NCBI GenBank assembly: GCA_964036315.1
Contig: OZ038482.1
Coordinates: forward strand, 8,673,020-8,737,019
From: Acanthosepion esculentum
Taxonomy: Eukaryota; Mollusca; Cephalopoda; Sepiida; Sepiidae
Direction: 5' to 3'
DNA: 64,000 nt
Below the pieces are notes generated by a model, which worked only from the letters and a program-made list of their open reading frames with translations, had not been told where the DNA came from and made no database searches. Of this stretch, positions 22,224 to 33,739 are shown one piece after another. Each line of letters opens with the position of its first letter. The stretch's first letter is position 1. Position numbers and translations under genes: made by a program.

Positions 22224-22868
22224 GTGATTTTAAAATCTGTTTTTATATTTTTCTGATTAGAAGTTTCAATAATTTAATGCTGTAATTAACTTTTACACCC
22301 GTTAACAATTAAGTGTGTGTGTCATGGATGCTTGAAATTTGTCTATATAATGTAAGAATTCTATGGAATTATAACATATCATCTCTTGTTATGTCACACA
22401 CCTGGCCATTAGCAAATTTTCATATTAAATACAAGGTTTAGTTTTATTTATGAAAGTGCAAAAAGAAAAAAATGAATTTTTTTTTCAAAATTTCATTAAA
22501 CACACAAATGAATTCAGCAGCATTTGTGTTACCATTCTCCACTCACTTAACAGACTGCATGCAAGCAAGCAATATCCTCAGAAAATTCTTTGCTTTATTG
22601 GAATTTTCTGGAAGACTTGAAAAATAATTTTTGTTTGTTCGTTTCTTCATTTTTCAAATATCAATGTTCTCTGTTTTCCAGAAATCCAGTATTTGCTTCC
22701 AGATAGATAATCTTTTTTTCTTTCTTTTATTTGTTTCCATACTATTTTGTTTGTGTTCTTTTAAGATCTATGAAGTAGACACAGGATTGTGATGATGTGT
22801 GTGCCATTGTCAATCTGATTCCACTCATCATTGTGATTCATTGTCAATCTTCTTGTTTTTTGTCTCAG

Positions 22869-22983
22869 TGCTACTGCTACTTCTCAGACAGCAACCAAAT
22901 CTTTAAATGGTAATTCCATGCAGTCTGCTGCTACTACTACTACTGGGTCTACTGCACTTGAAAAGAATTCTTGCCAGACATAA
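22869..22983 (+). other. Candidate terminal coding exon, unproven
   Basis: A strong acceptor (TTGTTTTTTGTCTCAG, ending 22868) precedes a less AT-rich stretch. One frame reads a Ser/Thr-rich tail containing SAATTTTGSTALEKNSCQT and a stop at 22981-22983. AATAAA-like signals follow near 23143 and 23220. It might be the last exon of a plus-strand gene together with 22149-22223. No homology recognised. Confidence 0.25.
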
Positions 22984-22989
22984 AGCATG

Positions 22990-23600
22990 TATTATCTCCA
23001 TAAAAATATTTTTCTACAATGTTGAGTGACTTCATAAAATGCAGACCCTTGAAAGTAAAAAGACAGGATTTTTTTTCTAAAAATGACTTCTGTATTGGCC
23101 ATTTTTCCCCCAAAGTTTTTTTTAAAATTATTTTTGTTCAGTAATAAAAAAAATTATAGTAACCACATTTATTTTCTTGAAATTTTCATATTAAAATTAA
23201 CTGATTTCCGGTTCTATGAAATAAATAAAATTTAATTTAAAACTTTTTAAAGAAAAAAAAAATCATTTTCTCTTAGAAAAAACATTTTGTTAAACATCTG
23301 GAAAGAGAGACTTAAAAATATCATGTATGTAAAGTCCAAACAGTTTTTTACTTTGTGAATTGTTTTTATCAATATCTGATAAAATCTTGTTCTATAAGTA
23401 GTTTTCAGGGTAGAGATTAATGTTGAAACATAAGAGGTAGGGGAATGTGTATCATTAATGCTCAGTGATAAAAACTGACTACATTACCAAAATGAAGGGG
23501 AGATTTCCTTGAATACCCCCCCCCCCAAAAAAAAAAACTGAATCTCAGAAGTACAGGATAGGGAAGCAAAACTTGCAGTAAAATTTATTCCCCTTGGTAC
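22990..23600. other. AT-rich, nothing assigned
   Basis: Homopolymer runs, including a C/A run at about 23516-23537, precede the minisatellite. Nothing else recognised. Confidence 0.5.
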
Positions 23601-23608
23601 TATTGTTT

Positions 23609-23988
23609 ATGAGAGGTTTCGGAAATTTGGTTATGAGAGGTTTTGGAAATTTGGTTATGAGAGGTTTCGGAAATTTGGTTATGAGAGGTTTCGGAAATTT
23701 GGTTATGAGAGGTTTTGGAAATTTGGTTATGAGAGGTTTTGGAAATTTGGTTATGAGAGGTTTTGGAAATTTGGTTATGAGAGGTTTTGGAAATTTGGTT
23801 ATGAGAGGTTTTGGAAATTTGGTTATGAGAGGTTTTGGAAATTTGGTTATGAGAGGTTTTGGAAATTTGGTTATGAGAGGTTTCGGAAATTTGGTTATGA
23901 GAGGTTTCGGAAATTTGGTTATGAGAGGTTTCGGAAATTTGGTTATGAGAGGTTTCGGAAATTTGGTTATGAGAGGTTTCGGAAATTT
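23609..23988 (+). repeat. 24-bp minisatellite, 16 units, open in frame
   Basis: The unit ATGAGAGGTTTYGGAAATTTGGTT repeats 16 times without indels, the last unit losing its final four bases. The only variation is C or T at one position: C,T,C,C, then seven T, then five C. Because 24 is a multiple of 3, one frame reads MRGFGNLV over and over. The frame runs from 23594 to a stop at 24143-24145 (183 codons), and the C/T change is silent in it (Phe). The clustering of variants fits unequal exchange or slippage of blocks. No promoter or family supports a real protein. Confidence 0.97.
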
Positions 23989-24419
23989 ACAACTTTTTAA
24001 AAGGTATCAATTTCCAGTACATCTTGTTGATAATGTAATCGGTGTTAATTCTCTATACTGCAATACATTGTTACCCAATTGCTGGTGCATTCAAGTGCTT
24101 CTGAATGTGAAAGCTGGGGTGTATTTTGGCGTTTCCAGCCTTTAAATGGTTAAGCTAAAGATTTTCCACCAACCACAACACCAAATGACAGTGAAACCAA
24201 ATACATAATAACAAAGACTATCCTGTCAGTTATTAATATGTTCAACGGAAATGGTTTCACCAAAGAACAAACAGCAAAGTGTGTCAGATTTGCTTCATGC
24301 CCAAATCACTCTTAAAAATACCCTCAACATTGTTGGTGTATCCTTGTGCACTGTCTAAAATTTGAAGATTGCATCCAGAGGAAGCTGAGGATCAACAAGA
24401 AGCATAATTAGGCCTTCAT

Positions 24420-24620
24420 TAAAACCCTAAAATCCCAAATTTTACTTTCTTGATGAATGACTCAACTATATCTATCCATAAGATAGCAACTGAATTAAAA
24501 GCAGAGCTCTAGACAATCAGAATTTTCATACATGATGATCTAGACTTTATACACAAAGACGGCAAAGCACCTACTCGCAGGATGCACAAATGCTGGAAGA
24601 ATGCAAGAATGTGCAATTGC
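24420..24620 (+). pseudogene. Transposase fragment, probable Tc1/mariner-like HTH region
   Basis: One frame reads MNDSTISIHKIATELKAEL, a stop, then TIRIFIHDDLDFIHKDGKAP and RRMHKCWKNARM. The spacing recalls the HTH of Tc1/mariner-like transposases, where a helix ending in TIR-x-x-x-x-DLG-x is followed by a basic segment. Upstream sequence to about 24200 may belong to the same ORF but is broken by stops. No terminal repeats were identified. The family call is from memory and tentative. Confidence 0.4.
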
Positions 24621-24649
24621 AATTCATGCATAATCGGTGAGTTTTGACA

Positions 24650-25380
24650 GTTGCAGCAATTTTCTAAGTCTCCCTCTTTTGATCAAAGCTGTTTTAGTAG
24701 ATTTTATGTTCAGTGAGAAAATCAGCTAAATATGAACAAGATTTGTTTTTGCAATTTGATTAAACAAAATTTGTTTCCGTTTTTTTCTTTTTATTAGAGA
24801 GTTGCCTCTAAATTTTTAGTACTTCAGTTTAAATATTGATGGAATTTATGGTTTAAATTTTTATATTTGTTTTTGGACGAAACTGAAAGTGAGAAAGAAA
24901 ATCTTCATTGGAATCTAGAAATGGCTGCTGATCTTATTTCTTCTCTTTGATTTTGAATCTAAAATGATTTTTTTTTTCATGCATGTATGATTTGGCTGCA
25001 GGATTTTACTAGTACTTCCTCCTCCTCCTCCTGAAGTTTTTAATTTCTCACCTCTATCCGGGATTATCTTGCCATTGATTGCTGGGAGCTTATGCTTAAG
25101 TAATTAGAATGGATTAATGAGATTTGAAAGCAATCCAGATTTTCTCAGCAACTGTTGATATAAAAGATTAACCAAATATTCTAAGCCTGACTCAATTTGA
25201 GCCTGGAACAGAAAAATGTTCATCTTTGACTATGTTTCAAAAATTAAATTGAATTCCAAAAATTTGTCACAAGTAAGAATAAAAACAATGCAAAAAAGAA
25301 AATAATTTTTATGAATTATGATTTTATTTTATTTAAAGCTTTTAACAGAAATACAAAAATGATTGACTTTAAACAATTCA
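24650..25380. other. Intergenic, nothing assigned
   Basis: AT-rich with a short (CCT)n run near 25020-25031. No gene or repeat recognised. Confidence 0.5.
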
Positions 25381-25382
25381 CA

Positions 25383-25700
25383 GCTTACGACCACATCACA
25401 TTGAAACATTGGTTCCCTTATGATCACTGAAGTTAAACAATGTCAAGGCTGGTCAATACCTAGAGGGGTGACTGCTTAGGAATACCAGGTGTTGTAAGCA
25501 TGGATGTGTGGGTGGTGTAATAGATAATGACTCAAAATTGTTATTCAGAGAGCCAAATTTCAATTCCTGTTGGGTTTGTTATATTCACTTACATGCAAAT
25601 ACCCTTGGGAAAGTCATGAATCCACCTCTTCTCCACCCAGCTATGGGTTAAATAGTAAGACTTGTATCACTAAACCATTATCTCTAAAAAGAAAAATTCT
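25383..25700 (+). mobile_element. 5S rRNA-tRNA chimeric SINE
   Basis: Bases 25383-25501 align along nearly the whole of animal 5S rRNA. They begin GCTTACGACCACATCACATTG and include TGATCACTGAAGTTAAACAA and GTCAAGGCTGGTCAATACC (the Pol III internal control region). They then run TAGAGGGGTGACTGCTTAGG and AATACCAGGTGTTGTAAGC. GGTGGTGTAATAGATAATGA follows, then a tRNA-like head with TTTCAATTCCTG, and then the body shared with the other SINEs (CACTTACATGCAAATACCCT, CAGCTATGGGTTAAATAG). The 5S part is mutated but collinear. Chimeric 5S-tRNA heads are known in some vertebrate SINEs of the DeuSINE group. Here the fused head has a second copy at 12.1-12.2 kb. Confidence 0.8.
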
Positions 25701-28700
25701 TACAGTCTAAAAACGTTTCCTGGCTTTAGATAACCTGCATAGGGTTGATAAGCCATAGAAAATGAATTGATTAATAAATAAACAATTCACAAGAAAATCT
25801 GTTTTTCTCAAACTTAAAGCAACTTTTCACATTTATTTATTTTTTTTGGGGGGGGAAAAAAACAATTAGTTTCCAACCTTTTTAGATCAAAATGCTCTGT
25901 GTATTATGATTATTTCTTATGGTCACCTAAGTCATAGAAATTGCTAATTAATTGCATTTATGTTTATCTAAAAGAATGAATAAATTTAAATTGGTCAAAT
26001 ATTATAGATTTGTTTCCTCTTTTAATAATCATTATTTCTCATAGGATAGATTTTCTACTATGTAACATTAGTAACTATAGCAAATCAAATTAGTTCTCTT
26101 TGGTCACATTCAAGTGCAACATGAATTTCGCCCTTTTTATTCTTTTAATAAATTGAACATCAAAGTTGTTTTTCTTGTCTTTGTGATAAAGACAATTTTT
26201 TACCATATATCTATAGCAGCTGGTGGAATCATATCTTTGGTATGAAACGTTTTTAGATTTTCCTAGTTGTCCAGAATGTAAATATTGCCTATCAAGTGAG
26301 TACCGTCTAGACAGACAGTGATTTCAGATATGCCACTTAGATGTTGCTCCCTATCATTATGAGCCTACTTTAGTTTGGCTGAAATTAAAATGATCAAATG
26401 TCCTGCAGCACTCCTAGGAGTTAACAATGACATCCTAGAACGTCACAGCAGAGTGCATGTTAGGAATCATTGCTATAGACTGATGAGTATTGTTCTAGGT
26501 AAAATTGACATTTGATTTCATAATTGTCTATTGGTTTGCTTTTAGAAGAGATTTAATCTGAGGAAAAACTCAAAGGGTCGAGAAAGTGGAAAAACTTTGG
26601 AAAATTGCAAGGATACATGCCTGTTATATAATAAAAAAAATTAAAATGCATAATTTTATATGGAATAAATGGAAGCTATGACTCAGTTTTGTTTGCAAGT
26701 ATTCTTTTTTTAGTGTTTAACAGATGATCAGAAGTCACAAGTTGTGTGTATTGCTTGTTAAATCTGAGAACAATCACTGTCAAATGAGATAAGTTTTCTT
26801 ATTAGAGAAGGAATTTTGCTTTTACACCAACCATCTTATAGGATGCACTATCTGAAGAGAAAGATATTAACAATTTTAAATTGAGGAATGTTGATTTAGG
26901 TAATTGTACCATGTAACCATGACTACCATTGAGCTGAAATATTGTTACTTGATTCAGTTTACTGATTGGTATTGCCAATAGAAGTCTTGTGAGAAAATCT
27001 AGATGCTGGCTTTCTGTTGAATTCGAAAAAACTTTCTTTCTTTTTTTTTCAGTTCTGTTCCAAACGTTTCTACTTTCTTCTGTCAAAATTATAACTCAAG
27101 ACTAACTTTTTCACCATTGTCCTAGAATCCTCCAGAAAATCAACTTTAATAATACCTGATCAAAAAAAAAAAAAAATTTATACCACCCCAAAATCAATGT
27201 TTTTTTTGTTTTTTTAATCTTCCACATTTATGGTTTTTAGTTGCATAAAAATATTTTAAAAATAAATGTTTATTTTGAGCCATCACATCTTTTAAATTAT
27301 TGTCTTTATGCTGTGCAACCACTAACCCACCACTTGATTACTACTTTTCCTGAGGGTCATATTGCTGTGTCAGAGGGTCATGAATGGAGATTTGCAGGAG
27401 GCAGTTGAGCATTTAAATTTAGTTTATGATAACCAAAAATTAGCAGAAAAAATAAAATTTTCTTGCTTTGCTTCTTGAAGCAAAATTAGTTCTTACAATT
27501 AAATCGGAATGTTTTTCATATTTAGAGATAAATACAAATATCAAAATTTAAGTCTGTCAACCTTCATTTTCCATTCTGATTTCATTTATCAATTTAAAAA
27601 GGAGCGCTTATGTTATATTTATTTCTTTTGTTTGCGTGCACGTGCGTGCGTGCGTGTATTCATGCTCCATTTATTAAAAGCCCAACATTTTGGGTGAGAA
27701 GTATTTTTTTGTTTTTTCAGAAATTAGTTTTTCTTAAAAATACAAAATTTTTAATTAAAATTATTTTATCATTCCAGCATAATCCCAAAACAAAAAAACC
27801 ACCACCAGTCATCCCAAACTAATGTACTATCATCCACCAAAAAGATAATATTAATCTTGGAACTATTTGTGAGTGCTGTTTGTACCATGTAACACAGTAC
27901 TACTTTCTGCATAGTCAGAGGTCACTGATGGCTAAATCCTTTCCCTTACTAGGCTTTTCTGGTGAAGAGGGTGGCTAGACATCCATTTGGATTAAAAACA
28001 AAATGTGTCAAAGGGCAGACAAGCCCCTTTTTGTATCCTCATTGCCCATCTAGCACAATAGGGTGGAGATTGGACTTCATAGCTATGTATCTAGCTAGTG
28101 TGATAATGACGACCTCACACTACTGGGTCCCCTTGACTAAATCAACAGCCTTGTGTCTGTGGCCAAAGTGAGCCTTCAAGTTAGAGGACATCAGATATAG
28201 TTTGACCTGGAAAAGGATAGCTTCCACCAGGTCTATTTGCCCAAGACACACTACACATAAATGAATACCTCTTTGACTTTCAACCCATATATATCGAGGG
28301 AACTAATCAGCTTCTTAGCTATGCAGTGAACCTACGACCATGCTCGGTCAAGGGACTAATGATGATTACACAATGCAGCAGTTGACTAAAAAAGTGCAAA
28401 TATTGAACTTCTGGCATTTTCTGCAACTGCAAAATATTGTTGCTGTTAATGTCAAGTTTCTTGTATTAATCAATAATTTTCTTGCAAAAGAAATTTTGCT
28501 GCTTAACATGTAATAAAAAAAAAATTCCATTTCTTTTGAAAACATGCCTACCGCTCTTACAGGTTCCAGTCTAATGATCTACCACTGAATTATCCTGGAA
28601 TTGTAATCTTGACATCTTTCAAATAGCACAGAAGTGAATGGTCTGGTTTCAAATTTGTTGAATAAAATTAATTTCTTGTTTCCAAAATTCAAAACTGACC

Positions 28701-30120
28701 ACATCAGAGGACAATATTGTTTGGACTCTAGTGTAATTTTCCTTCTCTTGTGTTAGTTACATTAAACAATCTTCATCTAAGAAAACCTCTAGAAATCTTT
28801 CACTAAAATTTTCTAACCATTGATCTGATAGTGAATATTTTAAAGTTTTGAGTTTGGCAAATTTTACAAGTGCATATGGCAAAGAGAACTCTTGTATTTT
28901 GATATTAATTTTCTTTGTCTTATATGTATTTTCCCTGGTCACAGTGTATGAATCTGAAACCTTGTGATCTTCAGTACAATATTCTACCATTGAAAAAATT
29001 CATTAGGCAACCAATTTTAATATTTGTAACAATTAGGTATGATAATGAGAGCAAAAATGAAAGTCTTTAAGATCTACTCTGTCAACCCACATTTTAAACA
29101 AAAAATTCTTTTCTTCCTCTTTTCTTTTTTTTTTCTTCCGCTTTTCTTTCTAATCATCTTTTGTGATATAAAATCCAATATTGAAGTTTTTAATGTTGAA
29201 TTGTAAATGCAAGACATTTTCTTTTAAATTTTTTTCTATTATTGGATTGAATTATTAAAGTTAATTTTTGGAAAATAATTTTTAGTCTTTAAAAGGTAGA
29301 AACCTTCAACTGTATTTAATTGCCTTTGTCTAGCAATGAAGATCAATTTTATTCAGAAAGATTTTTATCAGTCATATATTGATCATGATTATATGCAATT
29401 ACATTTCATCTTACTGAATTTATTGCTATTTTTACCTTAAGAGAAATCCTTTTTATTAAACTTCATCAACAATGTTGAATAAGTATCTATTTTTGTGCTC
29501 TCATCTCATTTGTGCATCTACAGCGAGCAAAGATTTTCTTGCAATGGCTTTCTAGAATAAAGTGCATCTGAAATATCTTTTATTGTTCTCTTAGATGTGG
29601 CCGAGAGCACATGACCATTGCTCACAATAAATTTTCTTTTAACATTTCTCTTGTTTAACAGACTTGATTGCCACTGCTGATAAATTTATTTTTGAATCAA
29701 TATTCCTATTTTGTTTGAGATGAAACCTTAATACTTTTTTCTTGATTATAAATAAATATTCATGTCAGAAATGGAAATTTTGAACTTCTGCCAGGGTCAA
29801 TTGGTTGAGTCATCCATCCCAGACCTTTTGTAGGTTGTTAATGAGGACTATGAAATCTCTTTTCCTCTTTTTTTGTTTTGTCAATCAACGTTTTTTTTTT
29901 CTTTTTATATTCATACCTATAAAAGTTCTTTATTCAATATTTTGTAAGAAAGGGCACCTGCAGTGATACTATTCATTAGCAACAATGAAGAGAGGGGTTA
30001 GAATTTGGGGATAAATTTGGGGGGGGGTATGGGCTGCAGGACTGACATAAAAACATTAACTGTTTAAAATATATATATAAATTTAAAACCTCTAACCTTA
30101 TAATTAAAATAATAATTCAC
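25701..30120. other. Long stretch without a recognised gene
   Basis: Holds T and A runs, a GTGC-rich patch near 27636-27658, and a GC-richer segment at about 27960-28360 with a 69-codon open frame. It shares GGGTGGCTAGACATC with 12.72 kb, so it is probably an old repeat. Two minus-strand open frames (26802-27086, 94 codons; 28757-28990, 77 codons) show no recognisable domain or splice context. It may contain 5' non-coding sequence of the mTERF gene downstream. Confidence 0.4.
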
Positions 30121-30124
30121 CTAG

Positions 30125-30469
30125 AACAAAATTGGGCAAAATATTATTTACGAATTTAAATGTCCATTAAGGAATTGTATTCCTGATCAATCAAAATTCA
30201 TAAATAATTATATAGGCCACACTACAACATGTTTGACATGCAGACTCACTCTACACCTTTCTGACAATAGCTCAATTAGATTTCATTTAAATATTCATGG
30301 AGACCTACCAGACACTATTTGTAACATACTTGTTGACAACAAATATAATAGCATCATCTACATGCAAAAGGAGGCTAAAAATAATGGAGCCTTATTAATA
30401 AAAACAAACAAACCAACACTTAATAATATTAACTTTGAACATGGACATAATATCTTGACCATGTTTTGA
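30125..30469 (+). pseudogene. Penelope-like retroelement, GIY-YIG endonuclease fragment
   Basis: A single open frame of 114 codons between stops. It reads IIYEFKCPLRNC (the start of the GIY-YIG fold, with IIY in the GIY position) near 30143-30178, then NNYIGHTT near 30203-30226 (YIG), RLTLHLSDNSSI, LPDTICNILVDN and LLIKTNKPTLNNINFEHGHN. The order matches the C-terminal endonuclease of Penelope-like retroelements. There is no reverse transcriptase in front: the copy is 5' truncated, as is usual. A terminal-repeat-like segment follows at 30543-30690. Confidence 0.75.
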
Positions 30470-30542
30470 AAAATGAAAACATTTTAGAAAACATACATAC
30501 AACAAACTATTTCTTATTTTAACAGTTAAAATATAATCCTTG

Positions 30543-30690
30543 AAAATGGCTAAATGTATAGCCAAAAGCGCTCAGATAAGAACATTCGGACAGTTTTTAT
30601 ATCATTTATCATCCGAAAAGAAAAAAATTATTAGATCGCATGAGAAATTGTATAAAAAACTAAATAAAAGCACCTTGTCTGTCGTTTTCA
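30543..30690 (+). repeat. Penelope pseudo-LTR-like segment
   Basis: AAAATGGCTAAATGTATAGCC, AGAACATTCGGACAG and AAATAAAAGCACCTTGTCTG match segments next to the other Penelope-like copy (minus strand 54070-54245, and plus strand 55274-55388). Its position just 3' of the endonuclease fits the downstream pseudo-LTR. Confidence 0.6.
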
Positions 30691-30721
30691 ATGAAATGTG
30701 CGTGAAAGGATTGCTGCCTAA

Positions 30722-30723
<2 letters not shown>

Positions 30724-30803
<80 letters not shown>
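30724..30803. repeat. (CA)n-(TA)n microsatellite
   Basis: About 34 CA dinucleotides followed by a short TA tract. Long alternating purine-pyrimidine DNA of this kind can adopt Z-form. Confidence 0.95.
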
Positions 30804-30966
30804 TCATACTTGACAGAAATATTTCTTATACCAACAAGCTTGAAGATTATATTACACCCACTCATCTGATGATAGGCATTTGGGAGCAGAAACAAATTTG
30901 ACCATTGTTTTTAAAACTAGGAGATGGTGTATAAATAAGAAAGTCTAATACAGTCATATCTTGTGT

Positions 30967-31053
30967 ACCATGCCCCACTTCAACAGCTAAAAAACTAAAA
31001 TATCTGAAGATTTTTAGAATAAATCAATTACGCTTTAATATGACTCAGTTCCA
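30967..31053 (+). repeat. Dispersed repeat, partner at 16553-16640
   Basis: Counterpart of the segment inside the mariner element. Here it is outside any recognised transposon, which supports an independent repeat family. Confidence 0.6.
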
Positions 31054-31055
31054 AA

Positions 31056-31820
31056 TTGTTTTGTTCAGGTTGTATGACCCACATTCAGTTCAGATTGGTG
31101 TGTTGACATTTTGGTTGCCTTGAAATAATAGCGATGCAAGTTTCAGGGTCTAAATTCTTTTGCTTTTTTCTCTTCTGAAATGTCTTCAGTTGACAGAAAT
31201 TGAACTGTTCACTTTGTGGTCCTAACTTCTATAACCTAACTACTCAACTACTACAAAAATCTTTTTCCACACATTGCTATTAAATTAAGAAATTTTAAGT
31301 TTGTATTTTTCAAGATTTCATTACAGCATGTTAACAAGTTTTGTATAAGTTAGGGATTGTTTTTTTTGTTTAAGAAAAATCTTGGCAAAGTCTCTGGACA
31401 ATCCAACAATGAAGCAGAGACTGGATAATGTCAGACTTTTTATAGATTGACTTTTTAAGTGAGATTAGATTTTATAGCGCTTGCTTTCATGCTGTAGAAT
31501 CAAATGCTAGGTATTTGAAAATCAATCATCTATTGACTTTTTGCTCTGAATGCATCAAAATTAGAAAAATGTTACCTCACCTGTAATCAACAACCTTACT
31601 TCACTGCAAATCTTCACAAGGTATTTTTTATGGTAATTATAAAAATATTTCAGATCATCTCAAAGATGAAATTATGAAATAATACTGATTTAAGTTTTTT
31701 TTTTTATTTTTATTTTCATTTGCCATTTTCAGACAGCTTTTTTTTTTTCTTTTTTTTTTTTTTAAATCATTATTTAAATTTTTGATATATTTTATTTAAT
31801 TTGAATTTCTATGATTTCAG
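31056..31820. other. Upstream of mTERF, no coding exon seen
   Basis: AT-rich. Long T runs (31696-31706, 31739-31762) lead into an acceptor-like TTTCTATGATTTCAG ending at 31820. This suggests that the first coding exon of the mTERF gene begins at 31821 with a short 5' UTR and that a non-coding exon lies further left. No convincing promoter was found. Confidence 0.4.
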
Positions 31821-31835
31821 TTTCCAATCTTTAAA

Positions 31836-33691
31836 ATGGGTGTAACCATCAAAATGGCTCTGCTGTTAGGACAAGGTTCAGCTGCTTCCTTCCATTACGG
31901 TTTTTCCAAGCACATTCACACTTGGCTGGGTGGTTTGTTTTTTCAAAACGGCCATTCACTTTTTACTTGTGTCCTTAAAAAATATAAAACCACTACGAGT
32001 AACAGTATTGATTTCATTCCCCAACTCTACTGTAAGGTATTGAAACCTGGTCACCTCCAGACTGCTGATGGCGAGGAAGTTAAGCAAAAGGTAAGTTTAT
32101 TTTTTGTTCATTGTCATTCTTCAGCTGTTGTTGAAATAAAACTGACTCAGAACTTCAATCTTTTTTGCTTTTTATTTCATTTGCTTGTAAATTCTTTTCA
32201 TGAAGATGAATCTAAATTTTTTTTTATTAAAGAAAAGAGAATGTACTGGAATTGATTGAAATATTTAATATCAACTGACCATTTCTAACCTTTCAAATCA
32301 TAAACAAAGATCCCATCACCAGAAAAACTTTCATCCATCAGAATTTCTACATAAATATGTTGTCATTCTTTTCTGTTTTCATTGAAACTTTCACTTAAAG
32401 CTTCTTTCTTTCTTTTCAGCTTCTTGAATATGAATTGAAAATTTTGTCCAAAGAGACAAAGAATTCTGATAGGCATGATTTACAGAGTAAACTTGAAAGC
32501 TTAGAAGCTTTTGGCTGCACAATGGACCAGATCCAAGAATCTCCTGAAATCCTGCAACTATCTCTGACTGAAATTGTAAAACGTGCATTTATCTTGAAAA
32601 AACTGAATCATGAGAATATCTCTGTACAATTTCTCAAGGTGATACGTTCAAATATGTCTTCTTTTCAGCTGAAACAGAAAATCAAATCCCTCCAGCCATT
32701 GACTAATTATTCCACTATGACTGACTACATGCGAGAAGTGTTGCAATGTAGCCATGCAGAGATGTATACCATTATGCAGAAAGTGCCAGCTATAAAATCC
32801 TTCAGGAATATGGTTGCATTCACTGAGAAAGTAGAATATCTCCGAAGCCAGGGCTTGACAACAGATGATTTCAGGAACTTTCCTGCCATTCTCTGTCGAA
32901 GTCTTATGGTTCTTGAGCAAAGATCGAGAATCATTAAAAAGTCTCAAGAAGATAAAAATTTCCCAGTGGCATCTTTGATCATTTCAGATAAGCAGTTCCA
33001 AAGATTTTTGGTGAAATATCGTGCTGACCAAAATACATTAAAAGGGCATAACAATCGAAATGAATGCATTGCTAAAATGTTTGGTGTCTCTAAAATGATA
33101 GAATCACAGATGCATTATTTTGACAAAAGACGCTTGGCAACAGTGAAGCCGAGAATCGATTACCTCATGTCTCTCGGCATCCCATTAGAACACATCCGGA
33201 ATCACCCTTACATATTACGTTACAGGATAGTAACATTACAGAAGGCTTTCATTAAATCCCAAGAAGCAGGTATTCAAAACATTAACATTCTGCATTTGAT
33301 TCATATCATCATATGTGGGCGAGTGCCATTGAAACCCCCAGTGCCAAAATCAACCAACTATTTACCAGAATTACTTGGCTTGCCATTGAACAAACTGAAG
33401 AAAAAATATGAGCATCTTCGTCCGCTTGTGACTAGAAATCGGTTTTGTTTGAAAGAGAATTTGGATTTTTTGCTTAGTGAAGGTTTCACTCTTCCACAGG
33501 TTTGCACTTGTCCGTTAATCTTATCTCACACTCTTGAGGAACTGAAGACCAGTTTGCAGATGCTTCCACTGCAACCAGAGATGCAAAACAATTTGGACAT
33601 GTTACAAAATGGCACCATGAAAATCAATTTGATGCAATATTTTCTAGAGAAAAAATCAAACTTTAGACTTGCTTCTGTAGAAATTTTGTGA
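31836..33691 (+). CDS. mTERF-family mitochondrial transcription termination factor
   Basis: Two coding exons, 31836-32090 and 32420-33691, join in phase 0 (AAAAG|GTAAGT donor, TTCTTTTCAG| acceptor) to give 508 aa. Known role of the family: superhelical alpha-repeat proteins that bind mitochondrial DNA or RNA and affect transcription, replication or ribosome assembly. The sequence shows repeated mTERF motifs with helices around a conserved Leu/Gly-Pro pattern. They are LESLEAFGCTMDQIQESPEIL (about 110-130), VEYLRSQGLTTDDFRNFPAIL (222-242), IDYLMSLGIPLEHIRNHPYIL (331-351) and LDFLLSEGFTLPQVCTCPLIL (433-453). The N-terminal 40 residues have Lys, His and hydrophobic residues but no acidic ones, fitting a mitochondrial targeting peptide. 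The start is the first ATG after the acceptor at 31820; Met7 is an alternative. At 508 aa it is longer than human MTERF1 (about 400). Which subfamily it belongs to I cannot say. Confidence 0.9.
32091..32419 (+). other. Intron of the mTERF gene
   Basis: A 329-bp phase-0 intron with a consensus donor GTAAGT and a pyrimidine-rich acceptor CTTTCTTTCTTTTCAG. The open frame continues 55 codons into the intron before a stop, so unspliced RNA would give a short 139-residue protein. Confidence 0.85.
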
Positions 33692-33720
33692 TGATTTATG
33701 CAATTAGCATATTTTTTTTT

Positions 33721-33726
33721 AATAAA
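33721..33726 (+). promoter_or_regulatory. Polyadenylation signal for the mTERF gene
   Basis: AATAAA lies 30 bases after the stop codon. A further AATAAA-like site is near 33956. Either gives a short 3' UTR. Confidence 0.6.
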
Positions 33727-33739
33727 TTTTACATGTAAA

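Noticed and set aside
23594..24145. A structural Gly-Phe repeat protein
   Set aside because: Absence of any start context, promoter or flanking exon. The silent variation is one site only, so a minisatellite is preferred.
26802..27086. 94-codon minus-strand open frame
   Set aside because: No recognisable domain, no splice context, and AT-rich codon use. Likely chance.
28757..28990. 77-codon acidic minus-strand open frame
   Set aside because: No family recognised and no neighbouring exon. Not enough support.
30850..30892. CTGATGATAGGCATTTGGGA followed by GCAGAAAC as a hammerhead
   Set aside because: The bases between CTGATGA and GAAA do not pair into a stem II. At best a relic.
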